Counted from the stretch's first letter, positions 43,446-53,326 are shown. The stretch: DNA of 64,000 bases from Bdellovibrionaceae bacterium UBA1609 (GCA_002321895.1 DCMZ01000004.1:60151-124150), one strand, 5' to 3'. The notes: a model not told the origin generated them from the sequence alone. Program-made: numbers and translations.

Positions 43446-44981
43446 CTAGTAAAATTGGTAAACTTTTAGGCCGGATATGGGCTCCTCGGCCACCAAATCT
43501 AAGGTTAGGTTGTCAACGGAGCTTTCAGGATTCCAGATGAGAAGAAAATCGGCTCCGATGGACTTTGCTTCTAATTCGAATTGTGTATCGATAGTCCTGC
43601 CGGGTTCTATTTGGCCCAGGTATTGGTTTCCCGTCCGAGAGCTAATAAAAAGTGTTTTTCGCCATTGGCTATCGGATGCAAAAACCCCTTTGATATTCTG
43701 GTCTTCGAACCAGTGACTCAATCGCCTGACTTCGGCGCCACCACCGGACTGTTTATACATTTTATGTATAGGATTCCAAAGAAAGCTCACCAAGAAAAGA
43801 ATTAAGACATTTCTTTGAAACTTGGGTGTCTTAGAGCTTTGGGAGAACCAGTGGGATAGTAAGCTAATGCCGGCATAAAAAAGTACGAACTGGTGAACAA
43901 AAATATATCTTCGAACTACCAGTATTAGTAGATATCCGGCACTAGTGGCTATCAAAATAATAAGCGCACGTATCGACTCTTCGCTCAGGTTTGAATTTTG
44001 TCTTTTATAGGAGTGATAGGCCAGTGCTAAAAAAATGAAAATAGAGAATGCACTAAAATATTGATAAGTCTGAAATACTTTATTGAGGTTTTTGAATATT
44101 AATACCCATTGATGTCTGAACAATTCGACACTTTGAAAAGGTGACCAGTCTTTCAGGTTGAAATAGGTAGGGTCCTCCCAGATGCTCAAAGCTTGTGGGT
44201 GAGGCAGTTCAAAGAGTCCATCGGTAAACATGGGATCGTTTCTATTGATAGAAGGGTGAACAATGTATCGACTGTAGTAGGGGGTAGAAGTAAGAAACAC
44301 TTTGCCGTATTTTTGAGACAAGGCGGTAACCCAAGGAGCAATTAGAACTAAAGCTACAAGTGTACTTAACAAAGTGATCCTCACCCACAAGCCTGCACTT
44401 TGTTGAGTTAAATACCTATATAAGGTCCAAAGGCACAAACTAAATATTCCGAGAGGTAAGCCATAAGCTTTGGTATAATAGAGCAGTGCCGTCAAGCTGC
44501 CCAGTGCGAGGGATCGACTGACCAGTCGTCCTTTTGGAGCGAATAAAAAGAAGTAAAACCACATTGCTAAAAGTGCCAGAAGCCCATCGGGGGTGTTGAG
44601 TAGGAAGCCAATATTGAGCGAAAAAATAAATGCTCCAATGTGTACCCATTTAAAAAAATGTTTTGGTATAGAGAATAGACTCGCAAAAGAAATACTGGTT
44701 ATGTAGAGGGCCAATCCAATACAAAGGCTTAAAATTTTTGTACTGTAGAGCGGATCTACAGGTAGGTGCAAAAGTAAGCTAAGAAGCCATGAATATAACG
44801 GTCCCCAATAGGCATTGATGGCCTCTTGCCAAAGTCCTCCGTGATAGTGTTTTGCAATTTCGATATAAGATGTGGTGTCGGGACTGAGGTGATCTTTAAA
44901 AAAAATAAATAGTGATAGGGAGGCCGCTATATAGATAAATGCACCCATAAAAGTACTTCGCTTCCCAATCTCTCCAAACAT
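43446..44981 (-). CDS. GT-C-type membrane glycosyltransferase
   Basis: 511 aa with about ten membrane helices. The first periplasmic loop after helix 1 holds the acidic motif HLSPDTTSYIEIAKHYHGG, typical of the catalytic loop in PMT/ArnT-like (GT-C) enzymes that use polyprenyl-phosphate sugars. The C-terminal soluble part (about 410-511) faces the periplasm. It heads the CDP-dideoxyhexose operon, 77 bases upstream of rfbF, so it may transfer a sugar during surface polysaccharide assembly. Acceptor and donor are unknown. Confidence 0.7.
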   Translation of the reverse strand: MFGEIGKRSTFMGAFIYIAASLSLFIFFKDHLSPDTTSYIEIAKHYHGGLWQEAINAYWGPLYSWLLSLLLHLPVDPLYSTKILSLCIGLALYITSISFASLFSIPKHFFKWVHIGAFIFSLNIGFLLNTPDGLLALLAMWFYFFLFAPKGRLVSRSLALGSLTALLYYTKAYGLPLGIFSLCLWTLYRYLTQQSAGLWVRITLLSTLVALVLIAPWVTALSQKYGKVFLTSTPYYSRYIVHPSINRNDPMFTDGLFELPHPQALSIWEDPTYFNLKDWSPFQSVELFRHQWVLIFKNLNKVFQTYQYFSAFSIFIFLALAYHSYKRQNSNLSEESIRALIILIATSAGYLLILVVRRYIFVHQFVLFYAGISLLSHWFSQSSKTPKFQRNVLILFLVSFLWNPIHKMYKQSGGGAEVRRLSHWFEDQNIKGVFASDSQWRKTLFISSRTGNQYLGQIEPGRTIDTQFELEAKSIGADFLLIWNPESSVDNLTLDLVAEEPISGLKVYQFY

Positions 44982-45061
44982 AGCAGAATACTAGCCTTCA
45001 TTTGACCAGGGGTAAAGAACTGTTAATGTATTGCTAGGCCTTAAATCTTTAAGAGGTGAGT

Positions 45062-45928
45062 ATGTCTTCCATTGATCAGGTGATTCAGCCGAAACCTAAA
45101 GATATTGGAAATCAATTTTTTGTCCAAAGAGCATTGCCCATTGTGGGTAGGAAAATGGTAGGTCCGTTTGTATTTTGGGATCACATGGGACCAGTCGATA
45201 TTGATAAAGATCGTCTTATGAGTGTAAGAGCCCATCCACACATTGGTTTAGCTACAATCACTTATCTTTTTACCGGAGAAATCATTCATCGGGACAGTTT
45301 GGGAAACGAACAGGCGATTTTGCCCGGTGAAGTGAACTGGATGACGGCAGGAAGAGGTATCGTTCACTCTGAAAGAAGTGCCCCAGACGCTAAGCATACC
45401 CTAGAAGGCATTCAGCTATGGGTAGCTTTACCTCCCGGAAGTGTAAACGTCGAGCCCAGCTTTGTGCATCAGAAGGAACAAGATCTTCCTTTAATTGAAC
45501 AAGGGGATTGGCAACTCAGGCTGATCGCGGGCAGTGCACTTGGGGAGGTCTCTCCATTACCGGTTTATTCTTCGTTGTTTTATATGGAAGCTCATTCTGA
45601 ACCCGGTGGACCATTGTCATTGGACGTACCGGCTGATTCTGAAGCCGCCATCTATGTCATCGAGGGAACAATCGAAGTTGAGGATCAAAGCTATGGGTCT
45701 AAAAGTATGATAGTTATGAAGCCGGGTGAATCCATTCAAATCAATGGTGCTGCCAATTCAAGGATAATGCTACTTGGTGGCGAAATTTTTGAAAAAAAGC
45801 CTAGTGTTTGGTGGAATTTTGTCGCTTATGATTCACAGACAATGAATCAGGCTAAGCAAATGTGGCGTTCCAATGAGTTTCCAGATGTAGTTAATGAAGA
45901 GGAAAGAATACCACTTCCGGAAGAATAG
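45062..45928 (+). CDS. Pirin family protein (bicupin)
   Basis: 288 aa. The N-terminal cupin has the metal set of pirins (RAHPHIGLATITYLFTGEI, then GRGIVHSE). LEGIQLWVALP follows, and a second cupin lies in the C-terminal half (AIYVIEGTIEVE). Pirins bind iron and some have quercetinase activity; others act with transcription regulators. The physiological role here is open. The ATG at 45062 follows AAGAGGTGAG; an in-frame GTG two codons earlier is possible. It is divergent from the GT-C gene and converges with the next one. Confidence 0.88.
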   Translation: MSSIDQVIQPKPKDIGNQFFVQRALPIVGRKMVGPFVFWDHMGPVDIDKDRLMSVRAHPHIGLATITYLFTGEIIHRDSLGNEQAILPGEVNWMTAGRGIVHSERSAPDAKHTLEGIQLWVALPPGSVNVEPSFVHQKEQDLPLIEQGDWQLRLIAGSALGEVSPLPVYSSLFYMEAHSEPGGPLSLDVPADSEAAIYVIEGTIEVEDQSYGSKSMIVMKPGESIQINGAANSRIMLLGGEIFEKKPSVWWNFVAYDSQTMNQAKQMWRSNEFPDVVNEEERIPLPEE

Positions 45929-45958
45929 ATGATCTTCCAGAAGTGAATTTTTTGAAGA

Positions 45959-47662
45959 TTAGTTGTTTTGGATGTTGTGGTCCACATACTGTTCCCAGTC
46001 GGAACCCAAAGCCTGGCGTACGTCTTGGCAGTCACCATAGCCTAAACGACCCATAGCAGCTACATATCCATTACCCCAGTTCACAGTACCAATGCATCGT
46101 CTTAACTTCCTTCCAAAGCGAGCAGGGAAGTCCGCAGGTACCTGACGTGCTGAGCCAATGCTGGCCGCAGGAGTACTATCAACTACAGAAGAAGATGTAT
46201 TGGATCCTTGTCTCTCAGCTAAGTGTTTAATTTTGTCCACTTTACGTTGATCTAAGAAAGCAATAGTAGTCACGTAGTCATAAGCCTTGTGGGGGTTGTT
46301 TTTAGGTAAAACTGAGTTCACAAGGAATGCATTTGGAGAGTAGTTATCAGGAATTTTTAAACCATTGTTAGCCATTTCTTGCATGATTCCAGCTCGCACT
46401 TGGTTGGCGCCATCTACATTTCCAGCCAACAAGGCTTGAGTGTACTGAACCACACCGCCGTAAAGACTTGATGGGATTCCCGCCGAAGCCGTTCTGTGTC
46501 CAGAAGACATGTTAGTGATGGGCTTTAATGGAGAAAACGCTTGTTGAACCAATTGACCGGCAGTTCTAGCATCCAAACCCATCTGACTGAGTACGATGTA
46601 AGAAAGGTCAGCCACGCCTGGCTTGTAAGATCCTGAAGCGATCGGACCGTTTCCAAGTATGGGAATCGGAGCAAACATAGGCTCGGGATTACACTCGCCT
46701 AAACGTCCATTGAAGTCACATTTTCTTAGAGAGGAAATGGACCATGCAAAATCTGAACAGAACATACAAACTTTAGAAGTTGTAGAGTTCATGGTTTTTG
46801 GGTTCACCCAAGTGCGAATATTACGATCACTTTTTGCGATGTAAGCCAATTCTTTTGAATGGGGAGTCACAAGAGACGCCATCGCATATGGATCGTTAGG
46901 GTTAGTTTGGCGTAATTGAGTTTCAAAATTAGGGTTTAATACATATCCAGGAACCATATAGTTGCTATTAAAGCAAATTTTGCTTGGGTAGTAGTTGCCC
47001 ATATTGTTTACAAGCTCTGTGGCCCATCTGGCAGAATTCCTTCTTTCACTTTCAGACATTTTGTTAGCGCGAGGGCGAAGTACATGTACGAAATGAGCTT
47101 CTTGCATCCAAACGGATGAACTCATTTGCGACGGACGCCGGCTGTTTAACATGTCTCTGTTGAAGCTATTGTTGAGTGGCATATCCGCATTGTAGATCTT
47201 GCCACCGTCTTCATAGAGGAAACCCGCGTGTGAAATACCGGCCATAACTGTTGGGTATCCACCTGTGAAGCCCCATTCCGGATGGAACTTCAACACAACG
47301 TCACCGGATTGGATCAAACCTTTTTCTTGTAGAGATTTGATAATACCTGATCTTTCTCGGGGTTTGTTGTTTGTAATATAGAGACGCATTCCCGTTTTAT
47401 CAGAAGCGCTATGGCGGAACTCAAACAGAGCCGCATCTCTATCACTTTCAATGCGATTCATTTGGCTAGATGATAGATCCAGCTGAGCCGCTTTCGGTAT
47501 GGTGAAAGTGAACGGAAGTCCATCGAGTAGGTTTTGCTCGATATATTGGTTAGCATCTTTTTTCTCACTTCCGTCGTAAGTGATCGCCATGGCTGGCGTC
47601 TGCATTACAAATGGAAGAACTAACGCTTTAGAAACTATAGATTTAATACTGAATTTATTCAT
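45959..47662 (-). CDS. Secreted protein with permuted NlpC/P60-like (YiiX-type) peptidase domain
   Basis: 567 aa. A signal peptide ends near residue 26 (TPAMA). A His in MAGISHAGFLYEDGGKIYNA (about 145-165) precedes a Cys in KVCMFCSDFAWSIS (about 305). GDVVL stands before the His. This His-first, Cys-later order fits circularly permuted NlpC/P60 (YiiX/LRAT-like) hydrolases, which act on peptidoglycan peptides or amide bonds. The assignment is from motif order only. The last ~200 residues are an unknown domain with Cys pairs (RRCIGTVNWG, GDCQDVRQ). It follows the EF-hand-loop gene by one base. Confidence 0.55.
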   Translation of the reverse strand: MNKFSIKSIVSKALVLPFVMQTPAMAITYDGSEKKDANQYIEQNLLDGLPFTFTIPKAAQLDLSSSQMNRIESDRDAALFEFRHSASDKTGMRLYITNNKPRERSGIIKSLQEKGLIQSGDVVLKFHPEWGFTGGYPTVMAGISHAGFLYEDGGKIYNADMPLNNSFNRDMLNSRRPSQMSSSVWMQEAHFVHVLRPRANKMSESERRNSARWATELVNNMGNYYPSKICFNSNYMVPGYVLNPNFETQLRQTNPNDPYAMASLVTPHSKELAYIAKSDRNIRTWVNPKTMNSTTSKVCMFCSDFAWSISSLRKCDFNGRLGECNPEPMFAPIPILGNGPIASGSYKPGVADLSYIVLSQMGLDARTAGQLVQQAFSPLKPITNMSSGHRTASAGIPSSLYGGVVQYTQALLAGNVDGANQVRAGIMQEMANNGLKIPDNYSPNAFLVNSVLPKNNPHKAYDYVTTIAFLDQRKVDKIKHLAERQGSNTSSSVVDSTPAASIGSARQVPADFPARFGRKLRRCIGTVNWGNGYVAAMGRLGYGDCQDVRQALGSDWEQYVDHNIQNN

Positions 47663-47663
47663 T

Positions 47664-48632
47664 TTACTTCCCCTCCGGTTGAATCGCGCAAGTTGCGGAT
47701 ATGGATTGTCCGGCTTCGGAACCCCATTGGATGGTCACGTCGCGAACATCTGGGTCACCTTCTTTAAGCTCTTTTCTTTTCTCACCAAATTTTACTTCTA
47801 CTGATTCTGGAATCGCGAATGGTTTCTGCTCCGCAGATTCACCTTCGGACCGAATAAGATCAGCGACGGCAAAATCTCTTTGAGCCGAGATAGATTCAGA
47901 ATTACCATCACCAAATGATTTTAAACTTTTCTTATCTGTTTGGCCCGCGAAAATGGATACGACCTGGCTATTTCGGTTCATTACATAACCTTTAACCTGT
48001 ACGTCGCTATCACCTTTAGTATCTTCTTCATAGGCAGCTAAAACAAATGTGTCGAAGGCATAGCTTTTTTCATTGATCTCACACTTTGCATGGCCAAAAA
48101 AGTTTTTCTTTTCACAAGAAAGAGTCTCTCTTAATGGCATATCCTTAACTAATCGGCCTTCACTGTCAGTGATATATCTGGAAATTGTCACAGTGGGTTT
48201 TCTAGAATGCGGGAAAAAGCCACCTATGAAAGGAAGGTTTTTTCCTGGAGTTGTATCTAACTTACTAAGGTCCACTTCTATGGCATAGCCATTGGTGTTT
48301 AAATCAACACCTTGAACATCGAATTTGAGTTTCTTTTTGCCGGCTAAAACTTTCTGTGCCTCTTTGGCAGGAAGGTAATGGGTGAACTTTTCAGTGGACT
48401 GTTCTAGTTTGCCATCGCCGTCGCTATCGATTTTAAAAATCGGTAGAATGTTGAGGTATACGTTTTCGTCGCCTTCGATTTCACTGATCGCAAAAGTCAC
48501 TTCTTCCAATTCAAACTGGGAATGGCCAGCTGTTTTGAGAGAGTCACAGTTGAGGAAATCTACGGCGTAAGCAGGGGCAGCAAAACCAGCTAGTAGGGCT
48601 GCTGTGCTCACTGTTTTCAGTAAGGATTTCAT
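47664..48632 (-). CDS. Secreted protein with an EF-hand-like calcium loop
   Basis: 322 aa. A signal peptide ends near residue 22 (PAYA). Residues about 68-79 read DSDGDGKLEQST, a good EF-hand or dockerin-like Ca-binding loop. The remainder is beta-rich with a few cysteines (SCEKKNFFGHAKCE) and has no family I know. The stop is one base before the peptidase-like gene, so they are co-transcribed and likely work together outside the inner membrane. Ribosome site CTGGAG. Confidence 0.62.
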   Translation of the reverse strand: MKSLLKTVSTAALLAGFAAPAYAVDFLNCDSLKTAGHSQFELEEVTFAISEIEGDENVYLNILPIFKIDSDGDGKLEQSTEKFTHYLPAKEAQKVLAGKKKLKFDVQGVDLNTNGYAIEVDLSKLDTTPGKNLPFIGGFFPHSRKPTVTISRYITDSEGRLVKDMPLRETLSCEKKNFFGHAKCEINEKSYAFDTFVLAAYEEDTKGDSDVQVKGYVMNRNSQVVSIFAGQTDKKSLKSFGDGNSESISAQRDFAVADLIRSEGESAEQKPFAIPESVEVKFGEKRKELKEGDPDVRDVTIQWGSEAGQSISATCAIQPEGK

Positions 48633-48824
48633 ACGAACTCCAGGGGGTGGGTTGGGGTCAATTTTTCAATGGGACTAATTTATATCAATATGAGCAAATC
48701 CCATAGGGCAGGGAGCTAATTCGACGGGGTTTTATAATAATTTCTGATTATAGAACCAAAGGGTACAGTTCTGATATGCGAATCGTGAAGATCCTTTTGA
48801 CAATCTTTGAAACTCTTACAGGTT

Positions 48825-49724
48825 CTACTCGATTTCCAAATCTAAGGCTCGCAAGCGAAAATCACATTCCCCAGTAAAGGCATGGTTTTCGGCCACTTCT
48901 CGAGGTGCCTTTTCAAAGAACTCTCTCAGGCCATAAGTGTTATGTTGGACCATGACTTCAATATCAGCCAATGATGGACTGTGTGAAAATCCCAGTTCAA
49001 ATAACAGTGACCAGGTGCCGTGCTGCCAAAAAGCATAGTCCTCAAAGGTGCCGTCGGCGGGATAGATCACTTCTCCAGCATTGCCCACTTGGTAGTTACT
49101 TTTGATGGTGCTCCACTCGCCGAGTTGGATGAAAATATCCTCGTAGCCAGTTTCTTTATCTTGTGTGGAGTGGCCCCAAGGGTAAACCACGGCCGGCCAA
49201 TAGGTATGTAGAGTTACGGCTGAAACAATGCCTTCGGAGCTTAGAAGGTCTGCTAGGGCTTTGGTGGAATTGAGTTGGAAGTACTCATTGGACTTGCAGG
49301 GACCCGGGTAATCTCGATTCGGGTCGTGTGTGTATAGGGCTCCTTTTTCCCGTCGGCTTCTTCTGTCGTACCCCCATGTATTTAAAACCGGAACAATGAC
49401 CACTTGAACATCAGCAATGGGGTATTCTGCAATTTGCTCGGCAAAACCTAAAGCGACCTCGGCGGCTCCATATTCGTTTCCATGATGATTGCTCACCAAA
49501 AGATGAGTGGTGCTGCCACTACCAACAATAATCCCTTGGATTGAGGTGCCGGAGTTGGACTCAGTCAATTCAAAGAGCTCTACATTCTCTGGAAATCTCT
49601 CTTCTAAACTCTGTAAAAAACTTTGAACCTCTTCATAGGTTCTGTCCGTACGTGCTTCATAGGCGGAGGTGTAAAAGGAAAGAAAGACGGTTAATAAAGG
49701 CAAAATATATTTTATATAAGTCAT
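48825..49724 (-). CDS. Secreted M14-family zinc carboxypeptidase
   Basis: 299 aa with a signal peptide (about 1-21). Zinc ligands fit the family: HHGNEYGAAE (HxxE) and His in VTLHTYWP. DPNRDYPG gives the substrate-binding Asn-Arg motif, and the Glu in LLFELGFSH is the catalytic base. Enzymes of this fold trim C-terminal residues from peptides, including peptidoglycan stems. The mature protein is compact. It is in tandem with the secreted pair above but separated by 190 bases, so probably its own transcript. Confidence 0.87.
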   Translation of the reverse strand: MTYIKYILPLLTVFLSFYTSAYEARTDRTYEEVQSFLQSLEERFPENVELFELTESNSGTSIQGIIVGSGSTTHLLVSNHHGNEYGAAEVALGFAEQIAEYPIADVQVVIVPVLNTWGYDRRSRREKGALYTHDPNRDYPGPCKSNEYFQLNSTKALADLLSSEGIVSAVTLHTYWPAVVYPWGHSTQDKETGYEDIFIQLGEWSTIKSNYQVGNAGEVIYPADGTFEDYAFWQHGTWSLLFELGFSHSPSLADIEVMVQHNTYGLREFFEKAPREVAENHAFTGECDFRLRALDLEIE

Positions 49725-49791
49725 GCTGGGATTATAGGAAGCCTATTTATGAAGTGAAAATAGGAAAGGCAAATCTTTGGGTCTAACTGGC

Positions 49792-52023
49792 CTATGGTCT
49801 TGAGTGATGGGGCTGACTTAATTTCATCAGGATCACGACAACGACAAGGTAAATGGCTGCAGCTATGATGACTCCAAATGTGATGCCCCAATTCATTTGC
49901 ACAAACTGGGAGAATAGCGCTCCGGAGCCGGCACCGAGGCCATTGAAAAGCCAAATCCAATGGGGGTATTTGGAATTTTTTAACGACTGTGGAAAAAATG
50001 AACCCATTGATAGTCCTAAGGTGAAAAGAGGAAATAGTATCCAGAGGACTCTATAGAAAAGGGGATATGTTGCCAGCGATTGATTGATAATCGTCAACAT
50101 GGCTGAAGCCAGAAATAAAATCACAGGGCCTACAATCCAGATTCTTTTTGAGAAACCGGGCGATTTAGAAAACATAAGAGAACCAACAGCGAAGGAGAGT
50201 GTCACCCAGACAATTCCTATGATTTGCGACCAATTGGGATAATCGATGGATCGCAAAAGAAATTTTTCGACAGAGAGCTGTAAAAAGACAAATGCAACTC
50301 CGATAAAAAAGCTTGTGGCTTGCCAGAGCATTTCATGACTTTTACTCTGCAAATTTTCTTTTCTAAGAATATAAACCACGAAAAAAATGAAAGAGAACAA
50401 TAGGATTGTAATTAGTGCCAGCAGTAAATTTCTAAATGAAAAGCCTAGGACTCGAGTCTGAATATTGGGTTTTAAAAATTGAGTGTAGAAGGGGCGAGAG
50501 TCTGTGGCGAACTCAGGTAATATTTTGCCCGGGTATCTGGAAATTAAAAAATTATCAGTAGGATGTTGGGCAAAGAGTTGGTCCAATTCATTTAACTCAT
50601 TCTCCGTCCAAGGAGATTTTTTTATCAGAAAGGTGTCTAAAATATCATTGGGATCCTGGTTTTTGATCACAACGGCATGGTCTGAAAACCGTGAATTTTC
50701 CGTTTTACTCCATGCGGCTTTGGCCATGCCGTAAATCTGATCGGATCCGTATTGATTAATCTGTAAGATGCCATCTGTGTTTAGCTTTTGAAAATACAAT
50801 TCAAAGGCTTCTTTAGTGAATAGATAGGTCACATTAAACAGTCCTTTGCCTTGGGCAATGGTGGAGCTTAGATAGTTAGAAAAAATTTGAATCACATCGA
50901 ACTTTGAAGTTGAATTCTCCAAAGCTATTCGTCCGTCGCCTACTGATAATTCCACTCGAGGGTCATTGAAGATATTGCCATTAAATTGGGAATATTCGTT
51001 TAAACTGAGTTCAATGACATCACCAATGAGCTCGTTAGCAATCACCTTTTTAGCATTATACATTAGGGCCGCCTTGAGCTCTTGCCCAGCGCCCACGCCG
51101 ATTAGAAATGCGGAGTGGCCGGTATCTCTTTTAAGGTGATGGCTCGCAACACTGGCTAATCTTAAAAAATGAGACTCGGGATTGTTTATATATTCTCTTC
51201 GAAGCTTTTCATAATCACCGTCAAAATTATAAATATTTGAGCCAATGGTTCCGCCGTCGAACAATAGATACTTAATTTGTGAAGTGGTTCGAAGAGGTTC
51301 TTCCTTCGATTGTCTTTGAAAATCAGCCACATCGATTCTCACTATGGGGCTCCACGAGCGATACTCAATATGTTTTTCTGCAATATCGGTGCGCATGTAT
51401 TTTGAAATTTTTGGTCGTAAGACCCTGAGTGAATCATATTGCATAAAAGCTACTAGAAAGATCAATAGTCCAAAAAAGTTTAATGCTAAGATGCGGATTT
51501 TCATCCTCTTTGCTTGTAAGGTGGTCATAGTTTGGATGAATAGAACTGCAAAAGTGGATAGAAGTATAAGGCCTTCCGGACCCATTAGAGGCAAAAAGAG
51601 AAAAACGATCAGGCCTCCGAAGGCCACGCCAATGAGGTCGAAAAAGTAGAAGTTGGCTGTTTGCTGCCTGTTATCCCAAAGAATTTGTGCGATACCAAAG
51701 GATCCCAAAAGGATCGGGATGCCCAGAGTAAACAAGCTTAGGAAATTTATGCCTGATTGATAATAGAGAAAGTTGTAAGAGAGAGGGGTCAAAATAGGAT
51801 AGAGAAGAGGGATCCACTTAAATTTCCTTCTGTGGCAAAGAATTGTACCAAGGAAACCGCCAATCCCAATTAAGAAGAGGGAAAGAGCAATAGCGATGAA
51901 GGATGTATAAGCACTATAGTATATGTCCAAGAGCCTGATCATTGAGAGCTCAAGGAGAATCAGGGCCATTGCGAATACAAGTATTTGTGTTTTTTGAAGT
52001 GTTTTGAGTGATGGGTTCGACAT
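49792..52023 (-). CDS. Membrane protein with spermidine-synthase-like domain
   Basis: 743 aa. Six to seven N-terminal helices (about 10-215) lead into a soluble SAM-type Rossmann domain (about 270-470; GVGAGQELKAALMYNAKKV, then VELSVGDGRIALENS). More helices follow at the C-terminus (about 535-740). This layout is found in bacterial membrane-bound polyamine aminopropyltransferase-like proteins. Which substrate it uses is unknown. The start ATG overlaps the stop of the response regulator as TGATG, so the two are translated together. An in-frame ATG 12 codons upstream is not needed. Confidence 0.78.
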   Translation of the reverse strand: MSNPSLKTLQKTQILVFAMALILLELSMIRLLDIYYSAYTSFIAIALSLFLIGIGGFLGTILCHRRKFKWIPLLYPILTPLSYNFLYYQSGINFLSLFTLGIPILLGSFGIAQILWDNRQQTANFYFFDLIGVAFGGLIVFLFLPLMGPEGLILLSTFAVLFIQTMTTLQAKRMKIRILALNFFGLLIFLVAFMQYDSLRVLRPKISKYMRTDIAEKHIEYRSWSPIVRIDVADFQRQSKEEPLRTTSQIKYLLFDGGTIGSNIYNFDGDYEKLRREYINNPESHFLRLASVASHHLKRDTGHSAFLIGVGAGQELKAALMYNAKKVIANELIGDVIELSLNEYSQFNGNIFNDPRVELSVGDGRIALENSTSKFDVIQIFSNYLSSTIAQGKGLFNVTYLFTKEAFELYFQKLNTDGILQINQYGSDQIYGMAKAAWSKTENSRFSDHAVVIKNQDPNDILDTFLIKKSPWTENELNELDQLFAQHPTDNFLISRYPGKILPEFATDSRPFYTQFLKPNIQTRVLGFSFRNLLLALITILLFSFIFFVVYILRKENLQSKSHEMLWQATSFFIGVAFVFLQLSVEKFLLRSIDYPNWSQIIGIVWVTLSFAVGSLMFSKSPGFSKRIWIVGPVILFLASAMLTIINQSLATYPLFYRVLWILFPLFTLGLSMGSFFPQSLKNSKYPHWIWLFNGLGAGSGALFSQFVQMNWGITFGVIIAAAIYLVVVVILMKLSQPHHSRP

Positions 52024-52859
52024 CAATCCATTATAGAACCAGCGATTTGTGGAAGCCAAAAGTTCTTTAGAGAAGTGTTTATATTATCCCAATCTTCCAG
52101 ATCCCAAGGCTTTACAACAAATGAGGAGGCTCCTGCAGCATAACACTGACGCATCTCTTCTTCACCATGTAAGGCTGTAAGCATAATTTTAGGTACATTC
52201 TGTGCCATTTGATTTTCCTTAAGGGACTTTAACACTTCCAGTCCCGTAAGTTTTGGTAGGTGGTAGTCTAATAAAAATATGTCCATTTGCTGCCCATCAT
52301 CGACGGCCTTCAAGAGTTCTTCACCCGTATTAAATCGTATAACTTCGACGAATTGATCTAAGTTTTGCTTAGTCAATGAGTTATAAAAGAAATTAAAATC
52401 GTTATCGTCATCTTCCAGATACCCAAGTTTGGCTCTCTTGTTTTTTAAGCCGTCCACATTTCCAAATTCTTGTGTGGCCTCTGTGTGATCAGTGACATCT
52501 TGAATACGCCGTTTTAGCAGCTCAAAGTTTATAGGTTTTCCATAATATCCTTTTACGAATTCGTATTTAAAGGCCTCGTCCTCAACAAAGGAGCTATAGG
52601 CGGTAATCACAATAACTGGAATTTTAAAATTTTCTCTATGCAAATGTTCAATTAATTGCTGGCCTGACATCTTAGGCATGGTCATATCTGTTAAGATGAG
52701 ATCAATATCATTACTATTCAAGCATTGGATAGCCTCTAATCCATTTTCAGCTTCATAAAATTGAAAATTTGGATCTTCCAATATTTCTATAGTAAGTTCT
52801 CTCACCATAGATTCATCTTCTACGACTAAAATTTTTACTGCTGCTTCAGGTTTTGACAC
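52023..52859 (-). CDS. Response regulator with two receiver domains and no output domain
   Basis: 278 aa. REC1 (about 8-125) has EDE at the acidic pocket, phospho-acceptor Asp58 in LILTDMTMPKMSG, Thr86 in VIVITAYSS and Lys in YGKPINF. REC2 (about 145-270) has LEDDDND, Asp198 in IFLLDYHLPKLTG, a Thr in MLTALHGEE and Lys in VVKPWDLED. No DNA-binding or enzymatic domain follows. It is divergent from the ethylene-receptor-like gene and kinase, a likely cognate set, with 77 bases between. The membrane protein is coupled downstream. Confidence 0.92.
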   Translation of the reverse strand: MSKPEAAVKILVVEDESMVRELTIEILEDPNFQFYEAENGLEAIQCLNSNDIDLILTDMTMPKMSGQQLIEHLHRENFKIPVIVITAYSSFVEDEAFKYEFVKGYYGKPINFELLKRRIQDVTDHTEATQEFGNVDGLKNKRAKLGYLEDDDNDFNFFYNSLTKQNLDQFVEVIRFNTGEELLKAVDDGQQMDIFLLDYHLPKLTGLEVLKSLKENQMAQNVPKIMLTALHGEEEMRQCYAAGASSFVVKPWDLEDWDNINTSLKNFWLPQIAGSIMD

Positions 52860-52936
52860 AAATTTACCGCTAGACTTTCAAAAGTTATTCTTCTCTAATT
52901 AAAGTGATTAGGATTATTTTCCCTCAAGGACTTTTT

Positions 52937-53326
52937 ATGTCAAACGAAACCTTTATGCCGCATGGCCATTGTTATTTGTGGAAGCCTGAAATCGTTTGGC
53001 TCAATGTAATACCAGACGTAATTATAGTCTTATCTTACTTTTCAATTCCCTTTTTACTCGTTTACGTCGTACACAAGACAAAGGGCCAGCTCCCTTTTAA
53101 TTGGGTATTTCTAAGTTTTGCCATTTTTATTTTAGCTTGTGGAACAACTCATCTCATGGAGATTGTTAATATTTGGCAAGCAAGATACTATTTAGCGGGA
53201 ATAATAAAAGTGATTACAGCGGTGGCATCGATGACAACAGCGGCGTTAATGGTTCCATTGCTTCCAAAGATCATAGCCGTGTTACAGAAAGCAGAGAAGA
53301 GTGACGAAAGACAGACATTTAGCTGA
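52937..53326 (+). CDS. Stand-alone ethylene-receptor-like (ETR1-type) copper-binding membrane domain
   Basis: 129 aa with three membrane helices and no kinase. Against the plant ETR1 sensor domain, the key residues align: Asp27 in VIPDVII, Tyr34 and Pro38 in SYFSIPFLL, Cys68 and His72 in ILACGTTHLME. The Asp-to-Tyr and Cys-to-His spacings are the same as in ETR1 (D25, Y32, C65, H69), and PFNWVFLSF matches the loop PYRWVLVQF. In ETR1 these bind Cu(I) and ethylene. Start at MSNETF; a TTG 11 codons upstream lacks support. The 3' end overlaps the kinase gene by 26 bases. Confidence 0.82.
   Translation: MSNETFMPHGHCYLWKPEIVWLNVIPDVIIVLSYFSIPFLLVYVVHKTKGQLPFNWVFLSFAIFILACGTTHLMEIVNIWQARYYLAGIIKVITAVASMTTAALMVPLLPKIIAVLQKAEKSDERQTFS

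Noticed and set aside
53301..53326. Programmed frameshift between the ethylene-receptor-like gene and the kinase
   Set aside because: No slippery heptamer was seen in the 26-base overlap.
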